Shown here: positions 16,501 through 24,599 of the stretch, one piece after another | Layout of the letters: every line of letters starts with the position of its first letter | Numbering within the stretch: position 1 is the stretch's first letter | Assembly (NCBI RefSeq): GCF_033843265.1 | Contig: NZ_JAWXRD010000003.1 | Coordinates: 62,001 to 126,000, forward strand | Length of the DNA: 64,000 nucleotides | Reading direction: 5' to 3' | Origin: Scandinavium lactucae | GTDB taxonomy: Bacteria; Pseudomonadota; Gammaproteobacteria; Enterobacterales; Enterobacteriaceae | The notes under the pieces: generated by a model | What the model saw: the letters and a program-made list of their open reading frames with translations, nothing else | The model's database searches: none | Told to the model about the DNA's origin: nothing | Made by a program: the position numbers and the translations under genes

Positions 16501-16844
16501 AAGCGAATTTTTCCGCTGCTCGCCGTGTGACGTTCGTCGCCGTCGTGGCGCTGATAGCTGAAGGTCAGCAGCTGTTTGTCCACCTGCCAGGCCAGTTCCA
16601 GGGTGACGGTCGTTTCCGGCAGCAGCGGAGCCTGAAACTTCACGTTCTGAATGCTGTGAAAACGAAAGCCGGGGGTCAGCAGGGTGGTAGCATAGTGCAT
16701 TACCCAGTCGAGCTGCGCCACGCCGGGCAACAGCGGCTGCACGTCAAAATGGCCCTGGAACCAGAACAGGTCAGGATCCAGATGCAGCACGATCGACAGC
16801 ATCTGTGGCGCAGGCTGATGGCGCTCAATTTCACGAGGCTTCAC
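16491..16844 (-). CDS. apeI: ApeI-type 3-hydroxyacyl-ACP dehydratase subunit
   Basis: 117 residues from a GTG at 16844 that overlaps the apeH stop (GTGA). It is a FabZ-like hot-dog protein with WFQGHFDVQPLLPGVAQLDW, carrying the GHF catalytic His and the PLLPGV turn. Reported APE systems use ApeI with ApeP for chain dehydration. The protein is shorter than FabZ (about 150), lacking an N-terminal extension, as is usual for the family. Confidence 0.88.
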   Translation of the reverse strand: MKPREIERHQPAPQMLSIVLHLDPDLFWFQGHFDVQPLLPGVAQLDWVMHYATTLLTPGFRFHSIQNVKFQAPLLPETTVTLELAWQVDKQLLTFSYQRHDGDERHTASSGKIRLCQ

Positions 16845-18199
16845 GAAAATAACTCCTGCAATTGGGCGTAGACGCGCTTGTTCATGCTGTTGACCGGGAT
16901 TTCATCGAGTACCCGCCAGTAGCGCGGTACGGCGACCGATTCCAGCCACGGCATCAGCGCCAGACGCCAGGCCTGCTCCTGCGCTTTCCCGCCGTTGGCC
17001 TGCCACTGCTGGCGTGCGCTTTCGGTCAGCACCAGCACCACGCCGATCCCCTGACGACCGCCGCGTGATACCGGCAGGGCGACGGCATCCTCGATGCCTT
17101 CCAGCGTCATCAGGCGTTGTTCAATCTCGCTTAAGGACACGCGTTTTTCTTCAATTTTGACCACCCGACCCCGGCGACCCGCGAGGCGGAAACCGTCGTC
17201 GACCAGCTCAATCATGTCGTCCAGCAGCAGGCCCTGCTCATCGTTCAGCAAGGGTGACAGCAAGCGCCACTCGTCGTCTTCGGCGCGCAGCGTCACGCCC
17301 GGGAACAGCTGCCAGGAGGTGCCGTTGTCGATGCGCTGTCGCCAGGCGATGACCCCGGTTTCGGTACTGCCGTAGATTTCATCGAGCCAGACCTTGAGCC
17401 AGCTCTGGGTCTCTTTCACCTCTTTCCACGGCAGCATTCCACCTGCGGAGAGAAGCATGCTGACCGGCGGCGGGATGAGATTCGCGTCCAGGCGCTTGAG
17501 AAATGCCGGGCTGCTGATGAACACATAGCGGTGCTCAGCAGGCAGGGCGCTGAGCTGCTCGGCGTAATAGAGCATCGACGCGTGCAGCGGCATCCCGCAG
17601 GCCATCGGTAAAAAGATGCGGAAGGTCAGGCCGTACAGATGCTGCGGCACCACGGAAGCCACGACCCGGCAGCCGTCGAGGCGCTGCTCAAAGCGGGTAT
17701 GCAGCATCTGCGCTTCCGCGTCGAGCAGGGCTACCGGCTTAATGATTTTTTTCGGCTGGCCGGTGGAGCCGGAGGTGAACAGTTCGATAACGCTGTCGGC
17801 GGCAATCGGCGACGGGGTGATGTCGTGCCCGTGCGTTGAGGTCGAGGCAGACCTGGCGCTGACCACGATCTGCGGGCCCGCGCAGTCGAGGGACGCTTCA
17901 CTCAGAATGCCGTCGAATAAGTCCTGCTGTTCGTTGAGCAACGAGACGCGGCAATGACCGGGGATCACCGGAACTTTGCCCGCGTGCAGCGTGGCCAGCA
18001 GCGCCACGACAAACAGATAGCTGTTTTCGAAACAGAGCGCCCACCGCGTGCCGGGCTGGGCGTGTAACGCCTGCATCAGGGTGACGACGTCATGGCGCAG
18101 TTCACCGAGCTGCCATTCACGCGTGCCGAGCCAGGCGATACAGGTCTCGTCCGGGCGGGTTGGATTCAGCCACTGCGACAGCGGAAGGGGGTGTTTCAT
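16841..18199 (-). CDS. apeH: ApeH-type acyl-ACP ligase (4-hydroxybenzoate-activating AMP ligase)
   Basis: 452 residues from the ATG at 18199, overlapping the apeG stop (ATGA); the frame is open further upstream only by reading into apeG. It is an ANL-superfamily enzyme: phosphate loop FTSGSTGQPKK, the EIYGSTETG adenine motif, the hinge RRGRVVKIEEKRVS and a C-terminal Lys in VNSMNKRVY. In characterised APE pathways it adenylates the aryl starter, 4-hydroxybenzoate or a derivative, and loads it on an ACP. No ammonia-lyase gene is present, so the starter probably comes from chorismate via UbiC. Confidence 0.9.
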   Translation of the reverse strand: MKHPLPLSQWLNPTRPDETCIAWLGTREWQLGELRHDVVTLMQALHAQPGTRWALCFENSYLFVVALLATLHAGKVPVIPGHCRVSLLNEQQDLFDGILSEASLDCAGPQIVVSARSASTSTHGHDITPSPIAADSVIELFTSGSTGQPKKIIKPVALLDAEAQMLHTRFEQRLDGCRVVASVVPQHLYGLTFRIFLPMACGMPLHASMLYYAEQLSALPAEHRYVFISSPAFLKRLDANLIPPPVSMLLSAGGMLPWKEVKETQSWLKVWLDEIYGSTETGVIAWRQRIDNGTSWQLFPGVTLRAEDDEWRLLSPLLNDEQGLLLDDMIELVDDGFRLAGRRGRVVKIEEKRVSLSEIEQRLMTLEGIEDAVALPVSRGGRQGIGVVLVLTESARQQWQANGGKAQEQAWRLALMPWLESVAVPRYWRVLDEIPVNSMNKRVYAQLQELFS

Positions 18200-18777
18200 G
18201 GTTGTTCTCTTTTCATCAAACGTCGGCGCACCAGCCATTCTCCGGCCATCAGACTGCCCATCAGCAGGTAGGCAATCACGCCGTTCCAGGCGGTCCACAG
18301 CCGCATGTCACCCTGCAGCGCGGTGAAGAGGGCTATCGTGCCGTTCACGATAAAAAACAGGCACCAGATGCGGGTCACCTGCCGGGTATAGCGCACGCCT
18401 TGCGGGGGTAAATTGGGTTCGCGCAGCCGCGCCAGACGCTCAACCAGCGGCATCGCGCTCCACAAAGAGCCGCCAAAGACCGCCAGCATCACCGCGTTGA
18501 CCACCACCGGATAGAACAGCAACAGTTGGTGAGCTTTTAGCAAGGCGCTGGCGGCGCACAGGGCAATCCCGGTCAGGGCCACGATTTGCAGCACCCGGCG
18601 CATCGGCCCGGCCTGTTTGCGCACCTGGAACAGACGTGCCAGCAACAGCAGCGCCATCAGCGGCAGCAGCCAGTGCAGGCCGTTGTGGGCCAGACCAAAG
18701 CCGACCAGCAGAGGCCAGGCCAGCACAATCGCGCCCGTCGCCAGCCGGAGTAACGGCTGCGAGCCTAAGCCGCGCAT
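18196..18777 (-). CDS. apeG: ApeG-type integral membrane protein
   Basis: 193 residues with five or six hydrophobic segments starting near residue 10, matching the predicted membrane protein (COG4648-like) found in APE operons between the ACPs and the ligase. Its function is unknown; transport or anchoring of the polyene machinery has been suggested for such proteins. It begins 5 bases after apeF and overlaps apeH by ATGA. Confidence 0.82.
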   Translation of the reverse strand: MRGLGSQPLLRLATGAIVLAWPLLVGFGLAHNGLHWLLPLMALLLLARLFQVRKQAGPMRRVLQIVALTGIALCAASALLKAHQLLLFYPVVVNAVMLAVFGGSLWSAMPLVERLARLREPNLPPQGVRYTRQVTRIWCLFFIVNGTIALFTALQGDMRLWTAWNGVIAYLLMGSLMAGEWLVRRRLMKREQP

Positions 18778-18782
18778 CCGGG

Positions 18783-19034
18783 TTACTCGTCGTGCAGCAG
18801 ACGGCTTACGGCATCGACCACATCCTGAACGGTGCGGACCGACTTAAACTCATCAGGCTTAATTTTCTTACCGGTTTTTTTCTGCAGGTGGACCACCATA
18901 TCGACGGCATCGATACTGTCCAGCTCCAGGTCTTCGTACAGGCGGGACTCAGGCTTAATGTCCTGAGGGTCGAGTTCAAACAGTTTTTGCAGAAGCTCGC
19001 TCACTTCCTGATAAATCGTTTCTTGTTCAGTCAT
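18783..19034 (-). CDS. apeF: ApeF-type acyl carrier protein
   Basis: 83 residues from the ATG at 19034 (MTEQETIYQEV). The longer open frame overlaps apeE and is rejected. The modifiable Ser lies in DLELDSIDAVDMV. The protein is acidic and helical as expected for an ACP. It is the second of two adjacent carrier proteins, beginning 13 bases after the apeE stop. Activation by AcpT is likely from genetic linkage. Confidence 0.93.
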   Translation of the reverse strand: MTEQETIYQEVSELLQKLFELDPQDIKPESRLYEDLELDSIDAVDMVVHLQKKTGKKIKPDEFKSVRTVQDVVDAVSRLLHDE

Positions 19035-19047
19035 AACGGACTCGTCT

Positions 19048-19308
19048 TCACGCACGTTGCGCGTTAATAAAGGACGCCAGTGTGGCGACGGAATAGAAAT
19101 GCTGACGCATCTCTTCGCTTTCTGCTGAAAGCACCACGCCATACTGATTTTTTACCGCCAGCCCCAGCTCCAGCGCGTCGATGGAATCCAGGCCTAAGCC
19201 GTCGCCAAAGAGAGGGGCATCGGTGTCGATATCATCCGCTGACAGCTCATCAAGATTCAGGGTCTGAATGATGAGGTTTTTTATTTCAAGATAGAGGGCT
19301 TGCATCAT
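19048..19308 (-). CDS. apeE: ApeE-type acyl carrier protein
   Basis: 86 residues starting at adjacent ATG codons (19308 or 19305), with AGGAATTA just upstream as ribosome site. The phosphopantetheine Ser is in GLGLDSIDALELG. APE systems use two ACPs, one probably for the aryl starter or chain growth, the other for a separate step. Which is which cannot be told from sequence. It follows apeD by 30 bases. Confidence 0.93.
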   Translation of the reverse strand: MMQALYLEIKNLIIQTLNLDELSADDIDTDAPLFGDGLGLDSIDALELGLAVKNQYGVVLSAESEEMRQHFYSVATLASFINAQRA

Positions 19309-19338
19309 TAATTCCTGCCAAATATAGGTCTTTCCCGG

Positions 19339-20124
19339 TTAGGTTTCCGGGTTGGTCTGCTGCAATTGAGACAAAAAAAGGCGGTTGAGCTGTCGGGCAG
19401 CCAGGGCCGGTTCTTGTAAGTTTGCATCATAAAAGTCGGCGATGGCGAGACGCTCGCCCACATTCACGTCGAATATGGGTTTCACCGGCGGCACATCATA
19501 CCACTTGCTCTGTTTGTCGAGCATGCGTTGACTGCAATGGATCGTCACAATTCGGACATCGCTTGCGCAACGCACCGCAATATTCGCCGCCCCGCGCTGG
19601 AGCGTCATCGGCTCACCCACCCGCGTGCGGGTACCTTCCGGGAAAATCAAAATCGTGTCGCCGCGAGCCAGACGCTGCTGGCAGGCGGGCAGCAGGCTGT
19701 CGGCCTGGCTGTTAATCAAATAATCCGCGCTGCGAATAACCCCACTGACAAACGGATTCTTCAGTAAGGCACTTTTCACCATGCAGTCGGTGTCAGGCAT
19801 CACTGAGGCCAATAAGACGTAATCGAGCAGCGACGGGTGATTGGCGATCACCAGACAGCCGCGCTCCTGACGCAAAATGTCTTTGCCGTGAAAACGGTAA
19901 TCGAGCACGCCCATCACTTTCGTCACCCACAGGAAAAAACGAAAGCTGGTGGCAATGCTGCGTCGGGCGAGGCTGCGGCGGCGCGCAGGCTGGCGCACCA
20001 ACACTAACAGAATGTTAAACCAGATAAGCGACAGCAGCAGGCCGCCGAGGCCGAACAGCGAAAAGCAGAATCCGGTGGCGAAAATACGCCACAGGCGATT
20101 CAGGCGGGAACTGACGCTTTTCAT
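19339..20124 (-). CDS. apeD: ApeD-type 1-acyl-glycerol-3-phosphate acyltransferase-like protein
   Basis: 261 residues from the ATG at 20124, which overlaps the apeC stop as ATGA; a GTG five codons earlier is less likely. It has an N-terminal membrane helix (about 15-38), then the PlsC signature ANHPSLLDYV (H-x4-D) and the substrate-binding FPEGTRTR about 70 residues later. In APE loci it probably acylates the lipid anchor of the pigment. It is placed between the chain-length factor and the first ACP. Confidence 0.9.
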   Translation of the reverse strand: MKSVSSRLNRLWRIFATGFCFSLFGLGGLLLSLIWFNILLVLVRQPARRRSLARRSIATSFRFFLWVTKVMGVLDYRFHGKDILRQERGCLVIANHPSLLDYVLLASVMPDTDCMVKSALLKNPFVSGVIRSADYLINSQADSLLPACQQRLARGDTILIFPEGTRTRVGEPMTLQRGAANIAVRCASDVRIVTIHCSQRMLDKQSKWYDVPPVKPIFDVNVGERLAIADFYDANLQEPALAARQLNRLFLSQLQQTNPET

Positions 20125-20843
20125 GCGCGGCTCCAGCACCAGCGGGCCACTTCGCCGTCAATTGCAAATTCAGGGTCGTTATTCAGGTAATGGCGCAGGA
20201 AGGTCAGGCTTTGCGGCAACGGGTTTTCCGCTTGGCTGCCGCCTGGACGCGTGGTGCAGGTCAGGGCGTTCCCGGCTGCGAAAACCATCGCGCAGGCGTA
20301 GGCCCAACCGGGCATTGAGGCGGGGACGTCATCCTTGTAAAACGCGGGCAGCGTGCCATCGAAATCGACCATCAACACCCGCTGATAGCCCGCCTGTAGC
20401 AGGCTGATGACTTCGCACAGACCTTGCTGAAAAGTGTCTTTTCCGGCGGCAAGCGATGAGGAGACGATGGGCTGTTGGGCGGCGATAGTCAGATTGCCCA
20501 CCGCAGAGTTATGCACCGACAGCGCGAAATCGGTTGGGGAGACGGCTTGCTCCGTCGCCAGGGCGTGCAGGATGCGGTAGTTGCGTTCCAGTTCCCCGTG
20601 ACGGCTGGTGTAAAGCACCGCATCAATGGCGTGCTTATTCAGCATCGACAGCCCGCACTCCACCGCCAGCTTGCTGCCCGAGCTGAGGCGGCGAGCAGTC
20701 ATCATCGGCAGCGCGGTCAGTTTGGCCTGCGGCGCAGCAGGGTCGATGGGCTGAGCGTGATGCGCCCAATGATGCCATTGCGCGTCGTCGCTTAAGCCCG
20801 GCGCTCGGGCCTGCCAGTCGAGAAGGGTTAATGCAAATATCAT
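20121..20843 (-). CDS. apeC: ApeC-type chain-length factor (beta-ketoacyl synthase-like)
   Basis: 240 residues from the ATG at 20843 (a TTG lies one codon earlier). It resembles an N-terminal ketosynthase half but lacks the nucleophile Cys: the equivalent region reads SVHNSAVGNLTIA. This is the chain-length-factor subunit that partners the ApeO ketosynthase. It is the first gene of the operon. The methyltransferase gene often found just upstream in APE clusters is absent. The ribosome-binding site is weak (AGGCTCG about 7 bases before ATG). Confidence 0.88.
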   Translation of the reverse strand: MIFALTLLDWQARAPGLSDDAQWHHWAHHAQPIDPAAPQAKLTALPMMTARRLSSGSKLAVECGLSMLNKHAIDAVLYTSRHGELERNYRILHALATEQAVSPTDFALSVHNSAVGNLTIAAQQPIVSSSLAAGKDTFQQGLCEVISLLQAGYQRVLMVDFDGTLPAFYKDDVPASMPGWAYACAMVFAAGNALTCTTRPGGSQAENPLPQSLTFLRHYLNNDPEFAIDGEVARWCWSRA

Positions 20844-21033
20844 CAATTCGAGCCTGGTCTGTCGATTTTCTTTAAGGTTATGCCATTTATTATCATTTTA
20901 TTCACGCGGCATTTTGCAGGGCAGCCACTGTTTTCGGCCACATCCTACAATGTTGTCGGCAGTCTGGCGATTATCTGTCAGGCAGAGTGGTCTTAATTTC
21001 ACTATTTTTTTCATCAGGCTGGAAAACGCAATG
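20844..21033 (-). promoter_or_regulatory. Presumed promoter region of the APE operon
   Basis: About 190 bases separate apeC from the terminator-like hairpin of the upstream lipoprotein gene. All APE genes downstream abut or overlap, so transcription should start here. Read on the minus strand it contains AT-rich TAAAAT and TAATAA boxes about 40 bases before apeC, but no matching -35 hexamer is convincing. No operator palindrome stands out. Confidence 0.35.
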
Positions 21034-21062
21034 GGATATCAGGCCCTGGTAGCCTGATATCC
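21034..21062 (-). terminator. Strong hairpin after the lipoprotein gene
   Basis: GGATATCAGGC (21034-21044) and GCCTGATATCC (21052-21062) are perfect 11-bp arms around a 7-base loop. It lies 10 bases past the stop of the minus-strand lipoprotein gene. A short T-rich run follows at a distance of about 7 bases. It separates that gene from the APE operon. Confidence 0.6.
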
Positions 21063-21072
21063 AAAATAACGA

Positions 21073-21465
21073 TTACTGCTGTACGGCGCTGGAGAGACTA
21101 ATCTGAATATCTTTATCGAGGTTATGTACCCAGCGGTTATAGTTTTTATGAATTTGGCCGCCGCTGGCCATCAGATTAGTGCTGCCATCGTATTTGATGA
21201 TGTAGCTGTTGGCAGAATACTGTACCAAAATATTGGCGGTGTGGTCGCGTACCTGCTGACGGCCTTTAATGATGCCAGGGCCTGCGTCGGTCATGATCCA
21301 CTGACGGTTGAGTCCCGCTTTTAAAATGGCATTACGCACCTGAGCGTCAGTGTGACCTGCCGTCACCGGGCTCTGAACGGTTTCAATCGGCGCGGTGCGG
21401 GAGACGCAACCCGCCAGCGCGCCGACCATGGCTGCGGCAACAAACCACTTCACTAACTTTTTCAT
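21073..21465 (-). CDS. Small outer-membrane lipoprotein of unknown function
   Basis: 130 residues from the ATG at 21465; the upstream part of the open frame is not needed. The N-terminus MKKLVKWFVAAAMVGALAGC is a classic lipoprotein signal with lipobox LAGC, so Cys20 should be lipidated. The mature part is polar and beta-rich with no recognised motif. The family looks like a small enterobacterial lipoprotein often found near APE clusters. A perfect hairpin after it suggests a transcript separate from the APE genes. A role in APE export is only a guess from position. Confidence 0.75.
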   Translation of the reverse strand: MKKLVKWFVAAAMVGALAGCVSRTAPIETVQSPVTAGHTDAQVRNAILKAGLNRQWIMTDAGPGIIKGRQQVRDHTANILVQYSANSYIIKYDGSTNLMASGGQIHKNYNRWVHNLDKDIQISLSSAVQQ

Positions 21466-21721
21466 CAATAACTCCATTAAATAAAAGTAATGCGTGATTA
21501 AACCAGGCATTATCCAAACCCGGCATCAACAAAAGGTAAATATGGCCCTGCCGCGATATCCGGTGCTTTTTTGGTTATTTTGACGTTAAAAATGATAAGG
21601 GAGTCTGTAGGGGGCTGCAACCGGAATATCTATTAATGTGATAATCCAGTGGGTCTTAATTAACATTCCAGCGTTTTTGATTTTAATTAAAGGCTAATTT
21701 TTCTCAGGGTATTATTCATTT
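21466..21721. other. AT-rich spacer upstream of the lipoprotein gene
   Basis: Part of a 332-base non-coding gap between the lipoprotein gene and yhhT. It is AT-rich and must hold the lipoprotein promoter on the minus strand. I see no palindromic operator, no RNA gene and no open frame worth listing. The rest of the gap is a REP pair. Confidence 0.4.
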
Positions 21722-21797
21722 TCCCCGGCGGCGCGATGCTTGCCGGGTCTACGGGAGCGGTAGACTCGTGCAAGCGCAGCCCCGCCGGGCAATGTCC
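21722..21797. repeat. REP/BIME pair downstream of yhhT
   Basis: Two inverted copies of the enterobacterial REP palindrome (CCGGCGGC...GCCGGGTCTAC and the reverse GTAGACTC...CCGCCGGGC) lie immediately after the yhhT stop. Such BIMEs stabilise upstream mRNA and can bind gyrase or IHF. Confidence 0.8.
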
Positions 21798-22847
21798 TTA
21801 TCCCGGCAATCGGCTTTTAGGTCGGCCTGGTCCCAACAGGATAGCCAGCTTGCTGCCGCCTTTGGTGGTCTCCATCCAGATTTTACAGACGCTGGTGAGC
21901 GGCACCGACAGCAGCATTCCGACCGGGCCGAGCAGCCAGCCCCAGACCAGTAACGACAGGAAGACCACCAGCGTTGACATACCGAGGCGGCGACCCATCA
22001 TCTTCGGCTCGACGATATTTCCCAGCACCATATGCACGGCGAGGAATAACCCGCCGACCAGCAGGCACTCGTACCAGCCGTTAAACAGGAACGCCTGAAT
22101 CATCGGTGGAATGGCGGAAATCACCGAGCCAATGTTCGGCACGTAGTTCAGCAGGAACGCCAGCACGCCCCACATCAACGCGAACTGTACGCCGAGCAGC
22201 ATCAGGCCAAGCCAGACAATCAGCCCGGTCCACAGGCTTATTAGCGTTTTCAGCGCCAGATAGTGTGAAACGCCTTTCAGCGCGCGGTGCAGGCCAGCGA
22301 TGTGAATTTGCGGGTTCACCAGCGCGAAACGCAGTTTGTACGGCACGTGGCGCACCTCGAACAGCATAAACACCACCGTCATCACCAACAGCACGATGCT
22401 GGCCATCGCCCCGGAAAGCCCGGTCATCATGGTGGTGGCGAAGGTCATCATCTTATCGGAGTCGACGCGTTGCAGCATTCGCTCTGGCGACATGTGCATA
22501 TGCAGGAACGGCATCGCATCCTGTAGCGCCAGCAGTTTGCGGGTAAGTTCTTTGTTGTACTTCGGTAGCATGGCGACAAACTCGTTGGCAGAGGCCGCCA
22601 GCACGGCTATCAGCGCGGTGAGGACGCACAGCATCACGAACACCACAATGGAGATGGCGAGCGGTCGGGAAACACCCCGACGAATAAACCAGGTTACCAG
22701 CGGGTTGAGAACAATGGCGAAAAAGAGGGCCAGAAGCAGTTGAACAATAATATCGGCAGCAGAGTGGATCCCGGCCAGGATCACCACCAGCGCCGCCAGT
22801 TTTAATAAGATGTGTAGTCCCGCTTTATCAGCGGCAGGCGTTGTCAT
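21798..22847 (-). CDS. yhhT: YhhT, AI-2E family (PerM-like) transporter
   Basis: 349 residues from the ATG at 22847, preceded by AAGGAA at the right spacing; this gives exactly the E. coli length. Eight or so membrane helices, with the family's central polar segment (MSPERMLQRVDSDK) and C-terminal GPVGMLLSVPLTS. The last 30 residues match E. coli YhhT closely. The AI-2E exporter family includes TqsA and PerM; the substrate of YhhT is not established. In K-12 yhhS lies between it and dcrB; here it does not. Confidence 0.93.
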   Translation of the reverse strand: MTTPAADKAGLHILLKLAALVVILAGIHSAADIIVQLLLALFFAIVLNPLVTWFIRRGVSRPLAISIVVFVMLCVLTALIAVLAASANEFVAMLPKYNKELTRKLLALQDAMPFLHMHMSPERMLQRVDSDKMMTFATTMMTGLSGAMASIVLLVMTVVFMLFEVRHVPYKLRFALVNPQIHIAGLHRALKGVSHYLALKTLISLWTGLIVWLGLMLLGVQFALMWGVLAFLLNYVPNIGSVISAIPPMIQAFLFNGWYECLLVGGLFLAVHMVLGNIVEPKMMGRRLGMSTLVVFLSLLVWGWLLGPVGMLLSVPLTSVCKIWMETTKGGSKLAILLGPGRPKSRLPG

Positions 22848-22950
22848 GGTCATTTCCTTATTGTTTACCGGCATTAAGTGTAGTGCGTTGCGCCGCGCTG
22901 ACTATCGGAAAGAATGACGAAAGAATCGTTTCGGTCCTGTTGGACGTAAA

Positions 22951-22980
22951 AAAGCCCCCGGTCGCGAAACCGGGGGCTTT
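22951..22980 (-). terminator. Rho-independent terminator of dcrB
   Basis: AAAGCCCCCGGT (22951-22962) and ACCGGGGGCTTT (22969-22980) form a 12-bp perfect stem with a 6-base loop. On the minus strand it is followed by a run of T. It lies 17 bases after the dcrB stop. Confidence 0.93.
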
Positions 22981-22997
22981 GTCGTCAGCAGGTTAAC

Positions 22998-23555
22998 TTA
23001 GTTGATGACGATGGTATTGATGATGTTCTCTGCGGTCGCCTGCGCTTTTTGCTGGTCGTCAGCAGGCAGGGTGATTTGCAGGGTCAGCAGTTTGTTGTCC
23101 ACTTTGCCCAATACCACTGAAGAGTACGCGGTCTGGCCTTTGGCAGAGATGATGCTGTCGAGCTGTTGCAGGGTATGACCTTTCAGCTCGATGGATTTGT
23201 TGGTCACGACCTGCAACTGCGGGTCGCGGCTGCGCTGCTGCTCTTCAAGGCGGGAAGCCAACGCGACAAGATCCTGGTCGGTGTTGTCGCCGACAATCAC
23301 GATCACCGCTTTCTGGCCGGTGGCGTCAGAATAGACGTGCATGTTATTGGCCTGGGTGCCCAGTTTGCCGCTCTGGTCGGTCATATCGGCCGGCAGGGAG
23401 AAGCTGAGTTTGCCATCCAGCAGTTTTACAGGCTGTGCAGCGGCGTTGCTTTCGGCGGCTGCGCCCTGAACCGGGGTTTTGCTGTCGCTGTTATCACAGG
23501 CTGAAAGGCCCATTACCAGCAGGCCAATACCGACGTATTTAACCAAATTGCGCAT
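22998..23555 (-). CDS. dcrB: DcrB, inner-membrane lipoprotein
   Basis: 185 residues from the ATG at 23555, chosen because AAGGAA sits 7 bases upstream and the length equals E. coli DcrB. The signal MRNLVKYVGIGLLVMGLSAC ends in a lipobox. DcrB is needed for phage C1 and C6 infection in E. coli and has been linked to lipoprotein maturation and envelope integrity. It is followed by a strong terminator; the gene yhhS that usually comes next is missing. Confidence 0.94.
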   Translation of the reverse strand: MRNLVKYVGIGLLVMGLSACDNSDSKTPVQGAAAESNAAAQPVKLLDGKLSFSLPADMTDQSGKLGTQANNMHVYSDATGQKAVIVIVGDNTDQDLVALASRLEEQQRSRDPQLQVVTNKSIELKGHTLQQLDSIISAKGQTAYSSVVLGKVDNKLLTLQITLPADDQQKAQATAENIINTIVIN

Positions 23556-23628
23556 TGACATCTTCCTTTTGATAAACGGCCATTAATGGCACATCCACCT
23601 ATCTTATCACAACCCGTTGGATGAACCT

Positions 23629-24294
23629 TTACCCTGGCTGAAAAGCGCGGTTTTCAGATTTATCTGCCAGTTTTTTCAACAACATATTTAGCAATACGCC
23701 ATACATCGGCAAGAAGAACACCAGGCTAATGAGCACCTTGAAGGTGTAATCAACCAGCGCGATTTCTACCCAGTGTGCGGCCATGAACGGATCCGGACTG
23801 CGCCAGAAGGCGATGAAGAAGAAGGCGAGGGTATCGCTGACGTTGCCAAACAGGGTCGATGCCGTTGGGGCCAGCCACCAGCGGTGGTTCTGACGCAGGC
23901 GATTAAAGACGTGTACGTCGAGAATTTGCCCCAGCGCATAGGCCATAAAGCTTGCCGCCGCGATGCGTGCCACGAACAGATTGAAGTGGCCAAGTGCCGC
24001 AAAGCCCTGCCATTCGCCCATATAGAACAGCGACGAAATCACGTAAGAAATCAGCAGCGCAGGGGCCATCACCGCAAAAATGATTTTACGGGCCAGCGGC
24101 GCGCCAAAAATACGCACGGTCAGATCGGTCGCGAGGAAAATAAAGGGAAAACTGAACGCGCCCCAGGTGGTATGAAAACCAAAAATGGAGACCGGCAGCT
24201 GGACCAGATAGTTACTGGAGGTGATCACCAGCAGATGAAAAAGTGAAAGCCAGAACAACGCTTTTACGCGCTGAGCTTGAGAAAACTGAAGCAT
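23629..24294 (-). CDS. yhhQ: YhhQ, queuosine precursor transporter
   Basis: 221 residues, polytopic, with about six hydrophobic segments. The FPFIFLATDLTVRIFG segment is the signature of the YhhQ/QPTR family that imports 7-cyano-7-deazaguanine and 7-aminomethyl-7-deazaguanine for queuosine tRNA modification. Divergent from tusA, as in E. coli. Confidence 0.94.
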   Translation of the reverse strand: MLQFSQAQRVKALFWLSLFHLLVITSSNYLVQLPVSIFGFHTTWGAFSFPFIFLATDLTVRIFGAPLARKIIFAVMAPALLISYVISSLFYMGEWQGFAALGHFNLFVARIAAASFMAYALGQILDVHVFNRLRQNHRWWLAPTASTLFGNVSDTLAFFFIAFWRSPDPFMAAHWVEIALVDYTFKVLISLVFFLPMYGVLLNMLLKKLADKSENRAFQPG

Positions 24295-24599
24295 ATTGTG
24301 ACCTTTTTAGTGGTTGGGGTGAGGGAACCCAATATGTGCTACACGCTATTTTACTTGCCATTTTGACATCGGGCAGTGCTCGCGCTCCTCACGTACTACG
24401 TGTACGCTCCGGGCGCTCCGCGCTGGCCTCATTCAAACTGGCTGCGCCAATAACGCGTTGTGAGACTTTGCAAAACCGCCGCATAATACTGCGTTCTGTG
24501 CGCTTTGCAACGGCTAATTTTCGCGCAATCGTTAACCTGCCTTGCGTCACAAAAAACTGGGGGTAAACTAAGGCGGTTTTTTGACTGACTGAGTGAACA
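24295..24599. repeat. Spacer between yhhQ and tusA with a degenerate enterobacterial repeat
   Basis: This 305-base divergent gap has no gene. Bases about 24365-24470 contain CACGTACTACGTGTACGCTCC and flanking GC-rich arms, resembling the core of the better-preserved repeats at 43077 and 40985. The promoters for yhhQ and tusA must also lie here. A GGCGG...T-rich stretch near 24570 precedes tusA. Confidence 0.5.

Noticed and set aside
6743..20843. APE operon as a novel biosynthetic system
   Set aside because: Gene content and order match the described aryl polyene family; only the missing methyltransferase is noteworthy.
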